This document shows, in pieces, positions 45,901 to 57,500 of a stretch of 64,000 nucleotides of DNA. Source of the stretch: Trichuris trichiura (Eukaryota; Nematoda; Enoplea; Trichinellida; Trichuridae). A model generated the notes under the pieces. That model saw only the letters and a program-made list of their open reading frames with translations. It made no database searches and was not told where the DNA came from. Positions within the stretch are counted from its first letter, which is position 1. Every line of letters begins with the position of its first letter. The stretch spans positions 310,001 through 374,000 of the forward strand of contig JBAJFE010000034.1 in the NCBI GenBank assembly GCA_037903355.1. Reading direction: 5' to 3'. Position numbers and translations under genes: made by a program.

Positions 45901-48330
45901 TGAAAGCATTTGAAGCCAAATTAAGGCTGTGGAAACAGCAACTTGAAAAGGGCAACATGGTACATTTTCCTACACTCCAGGGACAGCAGCCTTCTACGAC
46001 ATTAGAGTATGCCGGTGAATGTGCCAAACTACTTGAGGCGTTTGGCGAAAGATTCAACGATGTGAAAAGTAGACAGATGCAACTGAACATCTTTGCCATT
46101 CCATTCAATGTAGAACCAGTTGATGTACCCGATGAACTGCAGCACGAGATCATTCAGTTGCAAAGCGATGATGAGCTCAAAGCTAAATACAACAACTTCC
46201 CGCTGCTTGAGTTCTATAAGGGGTACATAAGCAACGATGAATTTCCCGTTTTGAGGAGACATGCTTTGAAATACGCGTCCGTGTTCGGAACAACCTACTG
46301 CTGCGAGCAGTTCTTTTCAAAACTCTCCATCGCAAAGAGCCGTCTGCGCACGAGACTCACGGACACAAATCTGGTGAACCAGCTGCGAGTAGCAACGTCA
46401 TCAGAAGGAGCTGACATCGCACGCCTCACCAGGGAAAAGCAGTTCCAAGCATCCCATTAGGGGTGACTTCTTAAATATACGTGCAAATAAAGCAGGCTGT
46501 TTTTTATTTTCTCTATCCGGCCCGCGAGCGGTCTTGTAAACGTCTATCCGGCCCGCGGCACGGAAAAGGTTCCCCACCCCTGCTATAATGCCTTCAAAAA
46601 GTTCAAAATATAAAAGTGTATGCAAATTAGCCGTTTAGTTATTGACTAAAGGTTACATCTTGGTTTATCGGCGCCTTACAAATTATGAGAGATCTGTTTT
46701 TCTTTGCTTCCGTCATCAAACCATTGGATTAAAAAAACTGAAAAGCAAGCATCAGGTAGTTAATGGACTAGAAAAACGAACTCACGATTGAAATATCGCT
46801 CAGTTTCCAAGGAGCCCAATTAAGGCATTTTAAAACCATTCGATGCTTAAAATTGATGCCCGCAATTTCCGAAAAAATTAATTGCCAACCGTAAAAGATA
46901 ATACGAAAGTTACGGTAACTCTTATTCTCTATCTTTTATACAACAAAGTAATCAGAAATTTCCATTCTTAAGCTTCACGTAACAATTGCATAAATTCTCA
47001 TCGCCTTCTTACACGCTTAGATTTGGTGAAATGCCATGTGGACAACTGGTGGCAATACGAACCTTTTTTGCCTTTTCTGCCCATGCACGCTTATACCGCC
47101 AAAGAATAACACCAACATTGAGAGGAATAATGAGCATCAATAGCGAAATGCCAATGTTCTTATACGGCATTTGAATGTTCTGGACGGCAGAGCTTGCTAA
47201 AATGTGACGCGCTAAGAGGTGCATCCAAAGTGGCATCATTCCTAAGGAATGATCGTTTAGGAGACAATTAGATTGCTGCAAACGTTACCGTACGCAAATA
47301 CCATGCTGAGAAACGTCATCGTAACGGATAGATCAATGTTGCCATCCAAAAGATAGGTGTACGCGTTCGAGGCGCCACCACCGGGGCTGCAACCAGCTGT
47401 GAACACGCCCAATCCCATAGCAGTCATGCCATAAGGAATAAAAGCAATTTGAGCAACCGCGAACGAAATCTGAAACAGGTTCTGTGAGCGGGAGATTTCA
47501 CACGTGAATCCAACGTTTTAGGTACGCAGCTTTGAAAACTTTAAGCCTAGATAACCTTCAACGTTCCCATACAAGAATGTCTAAATTCCGTCACTCAAAA
47601 AAACGAATATATTTTCGAAGCACTAAAGGTAAGACATTTTGGCTAAACAATGTTTCTGGGAGATTCGAATGGGCACAATACATACCAGCGGCATTAGCAC
47701 GAACTGGCAGAAGAAACCAATGGCAGGCGCTATGGGCCTCTTGATGACACTCCAAACCACTTCAAGCTTGATTTCAGATGCCATAATAAAGTTGGCTATA
47801 CATAAAAGAATCGAAAGTACTCCTATAAACACGTATCCCAACGTGTCTTCGGTACGAGTCACAGCCACCTTGTAGAGAAACGTGTGAGACCTGTTGTTTC
47901 CTTTACTGTCGCTGCATATCGCTTCGAATCGTACGAATCCGTGCCCCAGAAATTTGCCTGTCACTACGAAAGTAGTCTTATTGTTAGGCGACTTGCCCGG
48001 AGGCAGCTCCATGGCTGAAAGATCTTCGTAGTCGACAGCGATGATTTTAGGTGTCAGTGAAGTAACTTTGAACTGAAGATCAGAGTAGCAAACTTTATGG
48101 GTCTCATCGTAATCGATCGCTGCGTCTGGAGTCACGGCGTCGTACCTCACCAAGGCACTGACGGTCATGTTATCGTTCTCAGTCAGTAGTTTCGGCTGTT
48201 CTGGGACAAAGGAGACATTTATGGCATAGCTGAGTGCCGCCATTGTGGCGGATAGCAAACTTGAGATAACGGCTGCCAGAAAATACAGCAGCAAAGCGAA
48301 AGGACAACGAACACGTCGGTTGGACGCCAT
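42901..48330 (-). CDS. SLC10-type (sodium/bile-acid cotransporter) membrane transporter, five exons, 506 aa
   Basis: Exons are 48330-47686, 47469-47289, 47241-47063, 43481-43239 and 43173-42901. Phases join perfectly and introns have GT-AG ends (47 bp to 3.6 kb). Exon 1 has an N-terminal hydrophobic segment (residues 9-35), then a long ectodomain with several N-x-S/T sites, then the first transport helices (from about 165). Exon 2 carries the family signature GCSPGGGASNAYTYLLDGN, which contributes to sodium and substrate binding. Exons 3-5 supply the remaining helices, including GLCVPWLGFAGG and ETGIQNTGIAI. The C-terminal tail is polar. The long N-terminal ectodomain is like that of SLC10A3/P3-type members rather than ASBT, so a bile-acid substrate should not be assumed. 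A hAT transposon and a hammerhead element sit in intron 3 (between 47063 and 43481) without disturbing exons. A gtaagt donor near 48654 on the minus strand may belong to a 5' UTR exon. Confidence 0.88.
43633..43905 (+). mobile_element. Snap-back hammerhead element 1 (273 bp), in SLC10 intron
   Basis: It is flanked by the 12-bp duplication TTTTCAAACTAG (43621-43632 and 43906-43917). About 45 bp at the two ends are inverted copies of each other (GGTCTTCTACGGC versus GCCGTAGAAGACC). The right end continues into a tail homologous to the PLE 3' end. The body includes CTACCAACGGATGGATGAGC, also found in the PLE 3' region. The hammerhead-like core lies in the inverted half, on the minus strand. Confidence 0.85.
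43770..43812 (-). ncRNA. Hammerhead-ribozyme-like core
   Basis: On the minus strand: CTGACGA, stem II GGAAC / GTTCT, GAAAGCTC, with TCA / TGA as stem I. One stem II pair is weakened to a wobble compared with 50485-50527. Confidence 0.6.
44036..46582 (+). mobile_element. hAT transposon (2547 bp) in SLC10 intron
   Basis: TIRs are CAGGGGTGGGGAAC at the left and its inverse at the right, followed by repeated GGCCCGCGAG subterminal motifs at both ends. The flanks CTATAAAG and CTATAATG form an 8-bp duplication with one mismatch, so the insertion is fairly young. It lies antisense to the host gene. Confidence 0.93.
44675..46460 (+). pseudogene. hAT transposase (ZBED/GTF2IRD2-like), inactivated
   Basis: The N-terminus has a BED-type zinc finger (CLVCGD then HCSTKH, residues 33-58). 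One frameshift near 45115 moves the frame. Two in-frame stops follow at 45261 and 45540. The RNase H-like core includes LTTDGAPAMVG, and the C-terminus has the hAT dimerisation motif EQFFSKLSIAKSRLR. The visible damage is three lesions only. Confidence 0.88.
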
Positions 48331-50338
48331 TCCACAACTTGAACTACTTTAGTGAACAAACGGGATTTGCTTTCGTAGCACAATCAATCGACCGAATCGT
48401 GAAACAGTCTGAATGTATCAAAAAAGGGGTATCATAAAGCTGTAGAAAGTCGCGACTGCAGTTGAACCGCAACAGTTCGCTGATCAAGTGACTAACAAAG
48501 GAGCAATTCTTCGACTGCTCGTCCACGAAACATAGGTTACTGAACTGCAGAACATTCAAACCGAGATCGGATGGGACGATAACCAGAAACAACGTATAAA
48601 CGTTTATTCGTTGCAGTCATTTAACATGAAAACACATTTTTAATATAAGTCATACTTACAGATTGAACCAAATTGCTCGTCAACTATCTTCGCTCAGTAG
48701 GAAATGCTGCGGCACTTTCCTTGTCGCTGTGTAATGATTCGGAAAGAAACAAAAAAAGTAAAAATGGATTTTTCCTTTGCCTACTGAAGGCAGGCGGAAT
48801 ATCGCGACTAGCAATTTTTTTGCATATTGGCAGTAGGCAGAAAACAGCAGTTTAAATGCGTAACAAACGCAACAGACCTTTCGAAATCAGTCATGTGATT
48901 TTAAAAAGATTTTTGAGCATTCGCTTAGCCGGACTTACTTTCGGTGCTCTTATCTTTTTAGATCGATTGCACAAGATTTATATAAGGGACTTTTCAACAA
49001 GCCTTTCCGCATGCTTGACGCCTGTTAGAAGTTCCACACAAACCCTGCTTTACGAACGGTAAGTTCATGTCGTGTCCTTCATTCTCTATTGCCGTTGATT
49101 GCTAGACGTGCGCTCAACTCCACGCAAAATGCATACTATTAGACAACAAACGTGGCTGCACGAGGTCGCAACGTCAAACAGGTTTCTTTCCATTGGAAAG
49201 AAGATTTTTACCTTAACCAGTAAAAGAAAGGCATAATTAAATGGGCAGGAAAAACGTTAGGAATGTTTGTGAACAAAGAGGTTGAACTTGTCGTCCAGCT
49301 AAGAGCAAAAACAGCCGACTTCTTGAAGTCATCTCAGTTGTAGGTTCCCCCTTTGCATGCTGCTGCCATTGACCTGCTCGGAATAGAACATGTTGTTAGC
49401 GTTGCTCTAAGAGACATAACGCATCATTTGCAAGGGCTGTATCAGTACATCCTCGAAATGGAAAAATGTTGGACATTGGCTATATCAATTTAGAAGTAGA
49501 ACAAAAGCAGAAAACACTTCTCTGTCATTCTGAAAAAAAGCTAGCGAGATATGCTAGCAGTGGATTATAGTGTCTCCCAAATATCTCCTATTCATTTACT
49601 TCCTGAAATGTCTCAATAGAGCTATTCCCAAAAAACAAAGCATTTCCTGAGACAAAGAAAGGTTGCAATCGTGTGCTTAGAGTATAACCTATCGTTGGCA
49701 ATCCTTATGCAAAAGAGTACGTGGAACAATGGTCGCTTGAAAAATACCCATTTGGCGGTTACGATTTGAGGCGAATCACGTTCACTTCGTAGAATTTAAT
49801 GCTACTATTAATACTAGTACCTACAACTGAAAAATGCTGAGTAGTGAACATATAAGGAAAACAATTAGGGGAATATTAGCATTAACAACTATCAGCAATT
49901 GCACAAAAGGACTTTTGAGAAAGCAGTGAAGAAAAGTCTTTTCCATGGCAAGCGCCATCAAGACTTTTGCCTCTTCAAGTTTCAAGACTCAAAAGTCACT
50001 TTTGGAAAATAAGAGTTAAGCAAAAAGAATCATCAAGAAGTTTCGTAATTAGCTGTTCGCCGTTAACCATGCATGCATTCTTCAAACATTCCCAATAAAA
50101 ATAGCAACGATCTATAAAAGCCACGAGTTGTTTACAAAAGCACCTTTTCCATTTTGATTTAAGAAAAATGTGAAACCATAGCTAGCGAATGTGCATGAAA
50201 GAGCATAACGAAACTTCTTTTAAAACGTCAGGGCAACATCGCTCAAATAGGAAATGCTTTTCGATATATGTAAACAAGAATGATGGCTCACTAGAACAAA
50301 GTAAATAACTTCTTGTAAAAGATACAGCAAATAATCTC
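48331..50338. other. Upstream of SLC10 gene; otherwise unassigned
   Basis: It contains a possible 5' UTR splice donor (minus, about 48654). No gene or transposon was recognised further on. Confidence 0.35.
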
Positions 50339-50350
50339 GGTACGGAAATT

Positions 50351-50704
50351 CATGGTTGTAAGGTCTTCAACGGCTTTTCCCGTTTTTCGTTGTGCTGTTA
50401 TCTGTAATTAAACTAAAACAACTGCTCTACCAACGGATGGATGAGCCGTTATTAAGAAAAGTACAGATATCAACGCACTCCACCACCTCACTGACGACGG
50501 AACTAGAGCGTTCCGAAAGCTTTGAACAATAAAAAAGTTGAGTGCGTTGATATCTGTACTTTTCTTAATAACGGCTCATCCATCCGTTGGTAGAGCAGTT
50601 GTTTTAGTTTAATTACAGATAACAGCACAACGAAAAACGAGAGAAGCCGTAGAAGACCTTACAACCATGAAAATTCAACCCGTTACAAAACATCCAGTTT
50701 TCAA
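50351..50704 (+). mobile_element. Snap-back hammerhead element 2 (354 bp)
   Basis: It is flanked by the 12-bp duplication GGTACGGAAATT (50339-50350 and 50705-50716). Two arms of about 130-160 bp are near-perfect inverted copies (from CATGGTTGTAAGGTCTTC to GAAGACCTTACAACCATG). The hammerhead-like core is at the turn, on the + strand, and the right end carries the PLE-like 3' tail. RNA from it would form a very long hairpin. Confidence 0.88.
50485..50527 (+). ncRNA. Hammerhead-ribozyme-like core
   Basis: CTGACGA, stem II GGAAC / GTTCC with loop TAGAGC, GAAA, self-complementary AGCT, and stem I TCA / TGA. Confidence 0.68.
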
Positions 50705-50716
50705 GGTACGGAAATT

Positions 50717-52684
50717 ATTTTAAAAATAAACAATTTGTAACTTACAATGGAAAATGGAAAATTAGACAATATAATAAAGTGCGACTTTTATAAAACAAGT
50801 TTGCCATGCTGTTGACGATCGATAGCGCTATCAAAGCACCATTTCCGCTTTGTAAAGAACCTTTTTTCATCTATCTTTCAGTTCGCGCTGAGGAATGAAC
50901 TATACTACTTTGTGTACTCTGATTATTTAACTTCGTACAGGAAGCAATATCTGCTTTTGATAATAAAGTGCCTTAGCAACTGCTTGCTATGGATCTCCGT
51001 TGCGACTACAAACGTAATAGCATTAAGCAAATCCATACAAAAGCCATTAGCCTATTCAAGATGTGCGCGAATTTGAATAACAGGGCTAAAATAAATATGT
51101 AGATGCTTAAACAGCGTAACAGCGTTCATAGAGCTTGAACGTTTCAAAAAAATAGAAGATCGAAGAAACTCGGTTGTCAGTGCATTGCATCCGCCTAACG
51201 AAAAGAAATTCACAATAGACGTTGCTAAAAGTACAGTTTTATCAATTCACAACGTTTTGACGTCCTTTCATTTCGCCTCAACGGCCGCGCTGTCGTAAGA
51301 TGAGAAACCTATTTCTACGCTACGCATAACTGCAACCGGTAATGCATCTGCGTCTCGCTTAAAAGAGCCACAGCGATAGGTAAAAGCATTATATCGATTC
51401 AAACTTACGAAGATTTCAGAAAGCTTGCTGTTCTGAGCGCGAGTCGTAAGTCAGTACAGCATCACATGGAGGAAAGAACTGAACCAATTCTAAACTTCAA
51501 TGAGCCAGGATCGATAAAGGAGGACCTATAAACAACCAGTAGTCTTCACCACGGCATTTTCGATTTCAATAGAAAGTTACAATTTTTTTATTCAGGATAA
51601 GAAAAAATACACGCTGGGCTGCAGCAACTTTCTCCAGAAAGCAATATTTCCTACGAGACGATGATGTTTTATTTCCGCGCTATGGCTATATCATTTTCTG
51701 TACACGCATAAAAATGAATAGCTCAGCTAAACACTGGATAAGATCAAAGGAGACTCGTTCATTCATACAAGATAATACGCACTGCTAGAGAAACTCCTAT
51801 AGTCACCATGCAAAATAAGATTGCAAGTCCGTCAAGCCTCTTACGTCAAGTGTTTACCTGAAAGGTTTAAGTATTACATACGCAACATAACAAACGTACA
51901 AATTATTACAGAAAGGCTTAAGCAACGAGTAAGAACGCGGGAATCTATAAACTACTTTGAACGTGAATTATTTATACTTCCATGAATCCAGGATAGGTTA
52001 AGATTTCCCGCTCAAATTGGCAGATTGAAGTGACTGCAAAGACATGTAATCTTCGGGACTTGTTCTAACATTACTAGCCATATTAGGTTCATTCACTAGA
52101 GTATTGATTTGCTGCAATGCGTGCAACACCGGCAAGCCTTATTAAGTCGCAACAGAAGCTACTTGTCCATCACGTAAGATGGACGTACAAAAACCAGTTC
52201 AGCTTTCCTCAATTGGAAAAGTTAAGTTTCGATTTGTGATTTCCTTTAATGGATTTATTGCTGCCTTAAATAGTGTCAGCAGGTGAAAAAACATTAGCTT
52301 GAAATAAGCTAACCGAGCTTTCTTCCGCGTTCAGCGCTGGCGAAAGGACGATCAACTACGCTTTTACATACATACAAGTTGTCTAGAAGTATCGGGAAAC
52401 CGGTGAAACGTAGAATCTTAATTCAAAAAAAGATCGAACCGCTTCTAGAGCTAACTTGTTCCACCTTCACCGTTTAACTTTAGATGGCATAACTAGCAAC
52501 GGCGGGTCGAGACCGCCACCATCAGCTATGAAAGTACAAAAGTTGAAATGCGACAAGGAGGGAAAGCCGTAGTTGCAAGACGGTCGAAAACGGAAGATCC
52601 GGTATAGATTATAGAAGTGGCGACGGATTCTTCTGCTATTGTCCAATACGTGGTGAAGTGTTCCTTTCCGGATGCCCAGATTAC
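50717..52684. other. Unassigned
   Basis: No gene, repeat end or RNA was recognised. Confidence 0.4.
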
Positions 52685-52686
52685 TA

Positions 52687-54579
52687 TTGTTTCCCCTATA
52701 ATAAGACCTCTCCTGAAAATACGCCCTAGCACTACTTTTGGGATGCGCTATGGTATAAGCCCTACCCTGCAAATAAGCCCCAGTTGCGATCGCACACCAG
52801 GGAGACATATTTAGCAAGTCCGTTTGAAAATGTGACGGACGTATAGTATCTTAAAACACGCAGCTTCTGTATGATTAAACTATTGTACTGTAGATTTTAC
52901 GAGTAAACAGCTTTGGTACATCTGCGTTTGTAGGGATCTTTCATGCTTCTTTTCAAATGAATTATCTTAGTAATTTTTGCACCTTTGTGTCCAACAGGTT
53001 GGTGCAAAAGTGCAATTCTGTTTGCAGAAGGGAATAATATTTTCACTCTCAGGCAAGATGCTTGCAACAAGGAAGAGTTAGTGTCGAGTAAAAAAAAGCA
53101 ATCGTGGAGGACTCTGAAGGCAAGAATCTGACAGCTTTTTGCAAAGAGAAAAAGCTCGATCACCGAATAGTTCGAAAATGGCGAGCACAGTACGATAAAC
53201 TGTGAAAAGATGGACGAGGGAAATGCAAAGAAGCGTAAGTCTGGATCTGGGCGGCAGCCATTATTCTCTGAGCTTGAGGGCATCATTTGTGAATGAATTG
53301 CTGACAGGAGAGCACAAGTTTTCATTGTGCGCAGGTCTGACGTTCAGGCACTTGCTATTGCAATGGCATTACAATTGGAGATATCCGCAGAAAAATATAA
53401 AGCGTCACAGCACACTGGCTGGATAGCTTCCTTCAGGGACATGAACTGTCACTAAGAAGATCGACAGCATTGTTCAAGCTTGAAGACAGTGAAGTTATTA
53501 AACGTGCATTCGCATTCAAGTCTTTTGTTGACAGAATCGATTTTTCTAAATACAAACTGTCCAACATGATTGCTATGGATGAAACTGCAGTGTTCATGGG
53601 CCAAAGATTTCAAACAACAATTGACCCTAAGGGAGCCTCGTTAATCTACATTCCTTCTACTGGTTATGAAAGTGCTCGCGTCACCTGCATTCTGGCATTT
53701 CGTTTGGACGGAAAGTCCCTCCTCTAATCATTACAAAGAGAAAGAAAAATGAAATTGAGCTTGTTTCGGGTATTTATGTTCTTCAAACCGAAAAAGCCCG
53801 GTGCACACAGTCACTTACAAGGAAGTGGGTTGATTTGATGCCGTCACTTATTTTGCGAGGTGGCCAAAGAGGAATGGTAGTCTGGGGTTCAGCCAGCATT
53901 AATCGCTCTAAAGAGATGAAGAACTCTTTCTTTCAGAGAGAAGAATAGATCAGGTAATGATTCCTGCAGGAATGACTGCCTACCTCCAGACTCTTAATAT
54001 TGGAATAAGCAAGTCATTCAAAGACAATTTGCGGAGTGAAATCAATTACTACATTGAAAATAAAATGGAGAGAAATCAGCGTAGAAACTTTATGAGGCCC
54101 AGGTTGCAACACATTGTGACTTGGGTGAAGAACTCATGGGACAAAGTCACTTACAGCTATGCTGCCAATGTTTTACGAGGAGGCTACTCAGACGAGAAAT
54201 ACTGGTTCAAGGAAAGCTCTATTGCAAGACATGAGAGGCTGGGCTCAATGGTCCTGTAATAAAAGGAGTCGCAAAAAATTCAGACCGGAATTCAGGATTT
54301 GGAGATTTATGGAGATGTCCGAGAAAATGATGACATGACTGTGTTCGAACAAACGTAGCTATTTGTACATTTTTCGTCTTACATTTATGGTTGTTCTCCT
54401 GGGCGTTCCGATATTTTTCTTCCTTTACATTTACACTTCGTATGGGCTTCTGGACATAAATAAATGAACAAGTGTAGAGTGTGTTACCTGAAAATATAAG
54501 ACACCCTGAAAAATAAGCCCTGTAAAGTTTTTAGAAGAAAAAATAAATATAAGACTTGAACTTATTATAAGAGAAACGG
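52687..54579 (+). mobile_element. Pogo/Tigger-family transposon with intact TIRs (1893 bp)
   Basis: TIRs are TTGTTTCCCCTATAATAAG and CCGTTTCTCTTATAATAAG (reverse complement of the right end), flanked by TA at 52685-52686 and 54580-54581. Subterminal regions repeat the motif CTGAAAATAAGCCC and variants. Confidence 0.88.
53085..54360 (+). pseudogene. Pogo-family transposase, inactivated
   Basis: Pieces in several frames keep the order of a pogo-type protein. An HTH-like segment (about 53105-53205) comes first, then NMIAMDETAVFMGQ (53560-53605, first catalytic Asp), then VWGSASINRSKEM (second Asp replaced by Gly-Ser). The segment MIPAGMTAYLQTL and a C-terminal segment ending at 54259 follow. 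There are several frameshifts and stops. Confidence 0.8.
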
Positions 54580-54581
54580 TA

Positions 54582-57500
54582 TTTCAAAGCCGCTCCACGA
54601 ATCCTAATTAGATTCAGAAAACTTTATAGGCACAGTGCGTCACCACAATCCCAGATTAACACAGATGACGGGATAAGGATTAGTGCCACGCAGTTTGTAG
54701 TGAGATTCGTGACTAATTGTGCAGGAGGCTACGAAATCCTAAAGCACAATTCTTTGTTGACAAGTCATCCATTCTCCTTCTACCTTTTTCATCAGCGAGC
54801 ACGCCAGTCAGCCCAGCCCACCGTTAAAGTTCCAAAGACCGTAAAAATTTAGCCAGTTAGAAAATAACTTTTTAAATTACATATTCACAAAAACGCATTA
54901 ACAGGCGCATCTTAATACACAAAAATACTTTTTCATCTCTCCATGAAAGCGTTGCTAAGCTAAACGTGAAACGTAGTTCGCTGAGGCAGAGTATGACTGC
55001 TACTAGATCTTTGCCATGGATGCATTAGACTACTGCAAAAAGAATAAGAGTGACTTACAAAATCAGGAAAGAGCAACCACAGACAAGCTAAGCGGTGAAA
55101 GAAATATTCGAAAAGAAGAATGTTGAAAGCATATATGAATACTACTGCCTGAATTTAAGTAAAACAGCAACCAGTGCACGTAGGTGTTTGGTTTTGTGAA
55201 AAGCACTTCATACAACAAATGAACATTGGACGTCTCACTGGCTCCTACGCAAAGAAAGCAGCTGCGTCCAAGGAATAAAAGGTTGGACACTTATGGTCAA
55301 AGTCTTTTCCTAGTTAGACTAACAACGCAAGTCAGTTGACATTACATATTTTGTTTAAGTCTATAGAATGACGGCATGATCTACTGAACAAAACGACTGT
55401 CCACTTTACACGGCCTTTTCACTTTCCTAATAGCAGCGTTGATAACTTCAACAATTAAGTTCAACCCAGACAAACTGCTGGCTGGCACTCTGCAACTACG
55501 CATTTCGAATGAAGTGTATACTCCGAAAGAACCTTTTCAGCAATAGCAGTATTATCAACTGGACGAGCAGAAATCTACCGAGCGGTCAACGCACGGTTTC
55601 CCGCGAGTTCAGCTTAAAATACTTCTGAAAAAAGCTGAGAAAATGAAGCTTACATTGTCACTACTGCACTAAAAGCTTCGCTATCTTTACTTTAAAATGC
55701 GTTAACAGTTTGTGAAAATGAATGCAGAACAACTTCTTACGTACGGTAAAAATATCTGCACACCTTACACGCTTTCGCTAAAATACTTTCAGATTTGCAA
55801 CGACACATCAAATGGCATACCTGTTCTACAACATGCAGACAACGAATTACGCTTTCAGGTACGTCGGTCATTGACTTCAAATGGGATAAAAACATCATTC
55901 AAGTAACCACCCTAAAATAGCCTTTTCAGTTTGAATATGTCAGCTGCCAGTCACTGATTAGGAAACAAGCAGTACACGCTCAGCAACATTAATTATTAGT
56001 CATAGTGCAAAAAATCACAAGCTCACACAGAGTTTTAACGCCTAACAACAATGACAGTTGGATAACGCCAAGTCTGCATGCGAGCATTAAAATTTAATGC
56101 TTAGGTATTTGCAGCACTTTTTACAGAAAACGTTCTGTCACAGAAGACAATGGTCTTAAATAACATCCTGACAAAAGTTTAGCATCAAATTTTCAGTTAT
56201 TATTACAGCCTTTTCCGTGGGCAATCACATCATAACAGACTTAACATTAATAATTTTCAGCTAAAACTGCAAACCGCCAAATGTTATGCATACCATTCAA
56301 AGTCCTGATAAAAATGAAGAAATAGAAATGCTGCTCAAGCAGAGTTGGCAAAATCAAACTTCGTCTACTAAACTCTAACAGCAAAAATGTGCCAAGAAAG
56401 CAAAAGGAAAGTAAAACAGTCTTTCTGATGATGAGAAACTTATTAAACCAAGAAAAGTGCATAAACGTCCACGCAAAAAGGGCATGAAGCTGAGACTTTA
56501 CGCGTACGGACAATTTCCGGTGGCGGTCAAAATACCGAAAGGTCTAAATCCTAGATAGGCTGAAAATGTACTGTAAAGTTCTGCTTTGTGGCGGTTCTGC
56601 ATTAGAGTCTTCCAGGTAAGGAACGTATTTGAGTTGAAGCGTTATTATGCCTGTCTTATTCTAAATTAGTGAACCAAAAAACAAGACCAGAATAATAACG
56701 CTTCTACTCAAATACACTCAGTATCTATAAGATGTGCCACAAGGCAACGTTTTACAATGCAATTTCAGCCTATTCGGGATTTTGACCCACCCAGAATTCC
56801 AGCTTTTCGGGATATCGACTTCCAGGTTTTTTAACTTAAGCCAGTGATTTCCTCGCGCGCCAAACGTGAGTCAAAAGGCAGGCTTTTCACCACAACTATT
56901 AACGCAACAAAACTGTGGAGAATCGCTAAAGAGACATCGGCTTCCTAATAGCAAACTGTGATAGGGAGGCCAAAATGCAACTGGCGCTCTGATGGCGTAG
57001 AATCTATTATATAACATCATTTATTTGTGCAACTTGATTAATCACTCGGTCAACCACACTGCTGCTCAAAATAGTACAGAATACATCAAAGATCACAACA
57101 CCTAGGCAGCTAAAGCACGTCAGAGAAATAAAAGAACAATTAAGTTTATGTTACAGAGCTCTTGCAAGCTTGTATAAAAGTGCCACGAAATAAAGTGCTA
57201 CTCAAAGTCCACTTACGCGACCTTGGTTATTACCTAAAAACACATTGCTGTTTTTGGGCTTGCACGAGCAGGACAATAACTGCATCTAGTCGTGAGTCTA
57301 GAAACGAATAGAGGCCATTATTTGAAAAACATAAACTAGAATAAACCGAAACAATAATATCTATCAGTCAGTAAAAAGGATAATGAAAGCATGACCAAAA
57401 TGTATGCTTCTGGTAATGAGGGAAAGCTTCAGCATTTTAGCTATGTGGCTTGATTACACGTTACAAAGAAAACGTTCGACGGTCGGCCCGTTCATTCCTT

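Noticed and set aside
55063..55290. Minus frame next to a gtaagt donor with a Cys-rich alternative reading
   Set aside because: The Cys-rich reading stops at once, and neither reading joins a neighbouring exon in phase.
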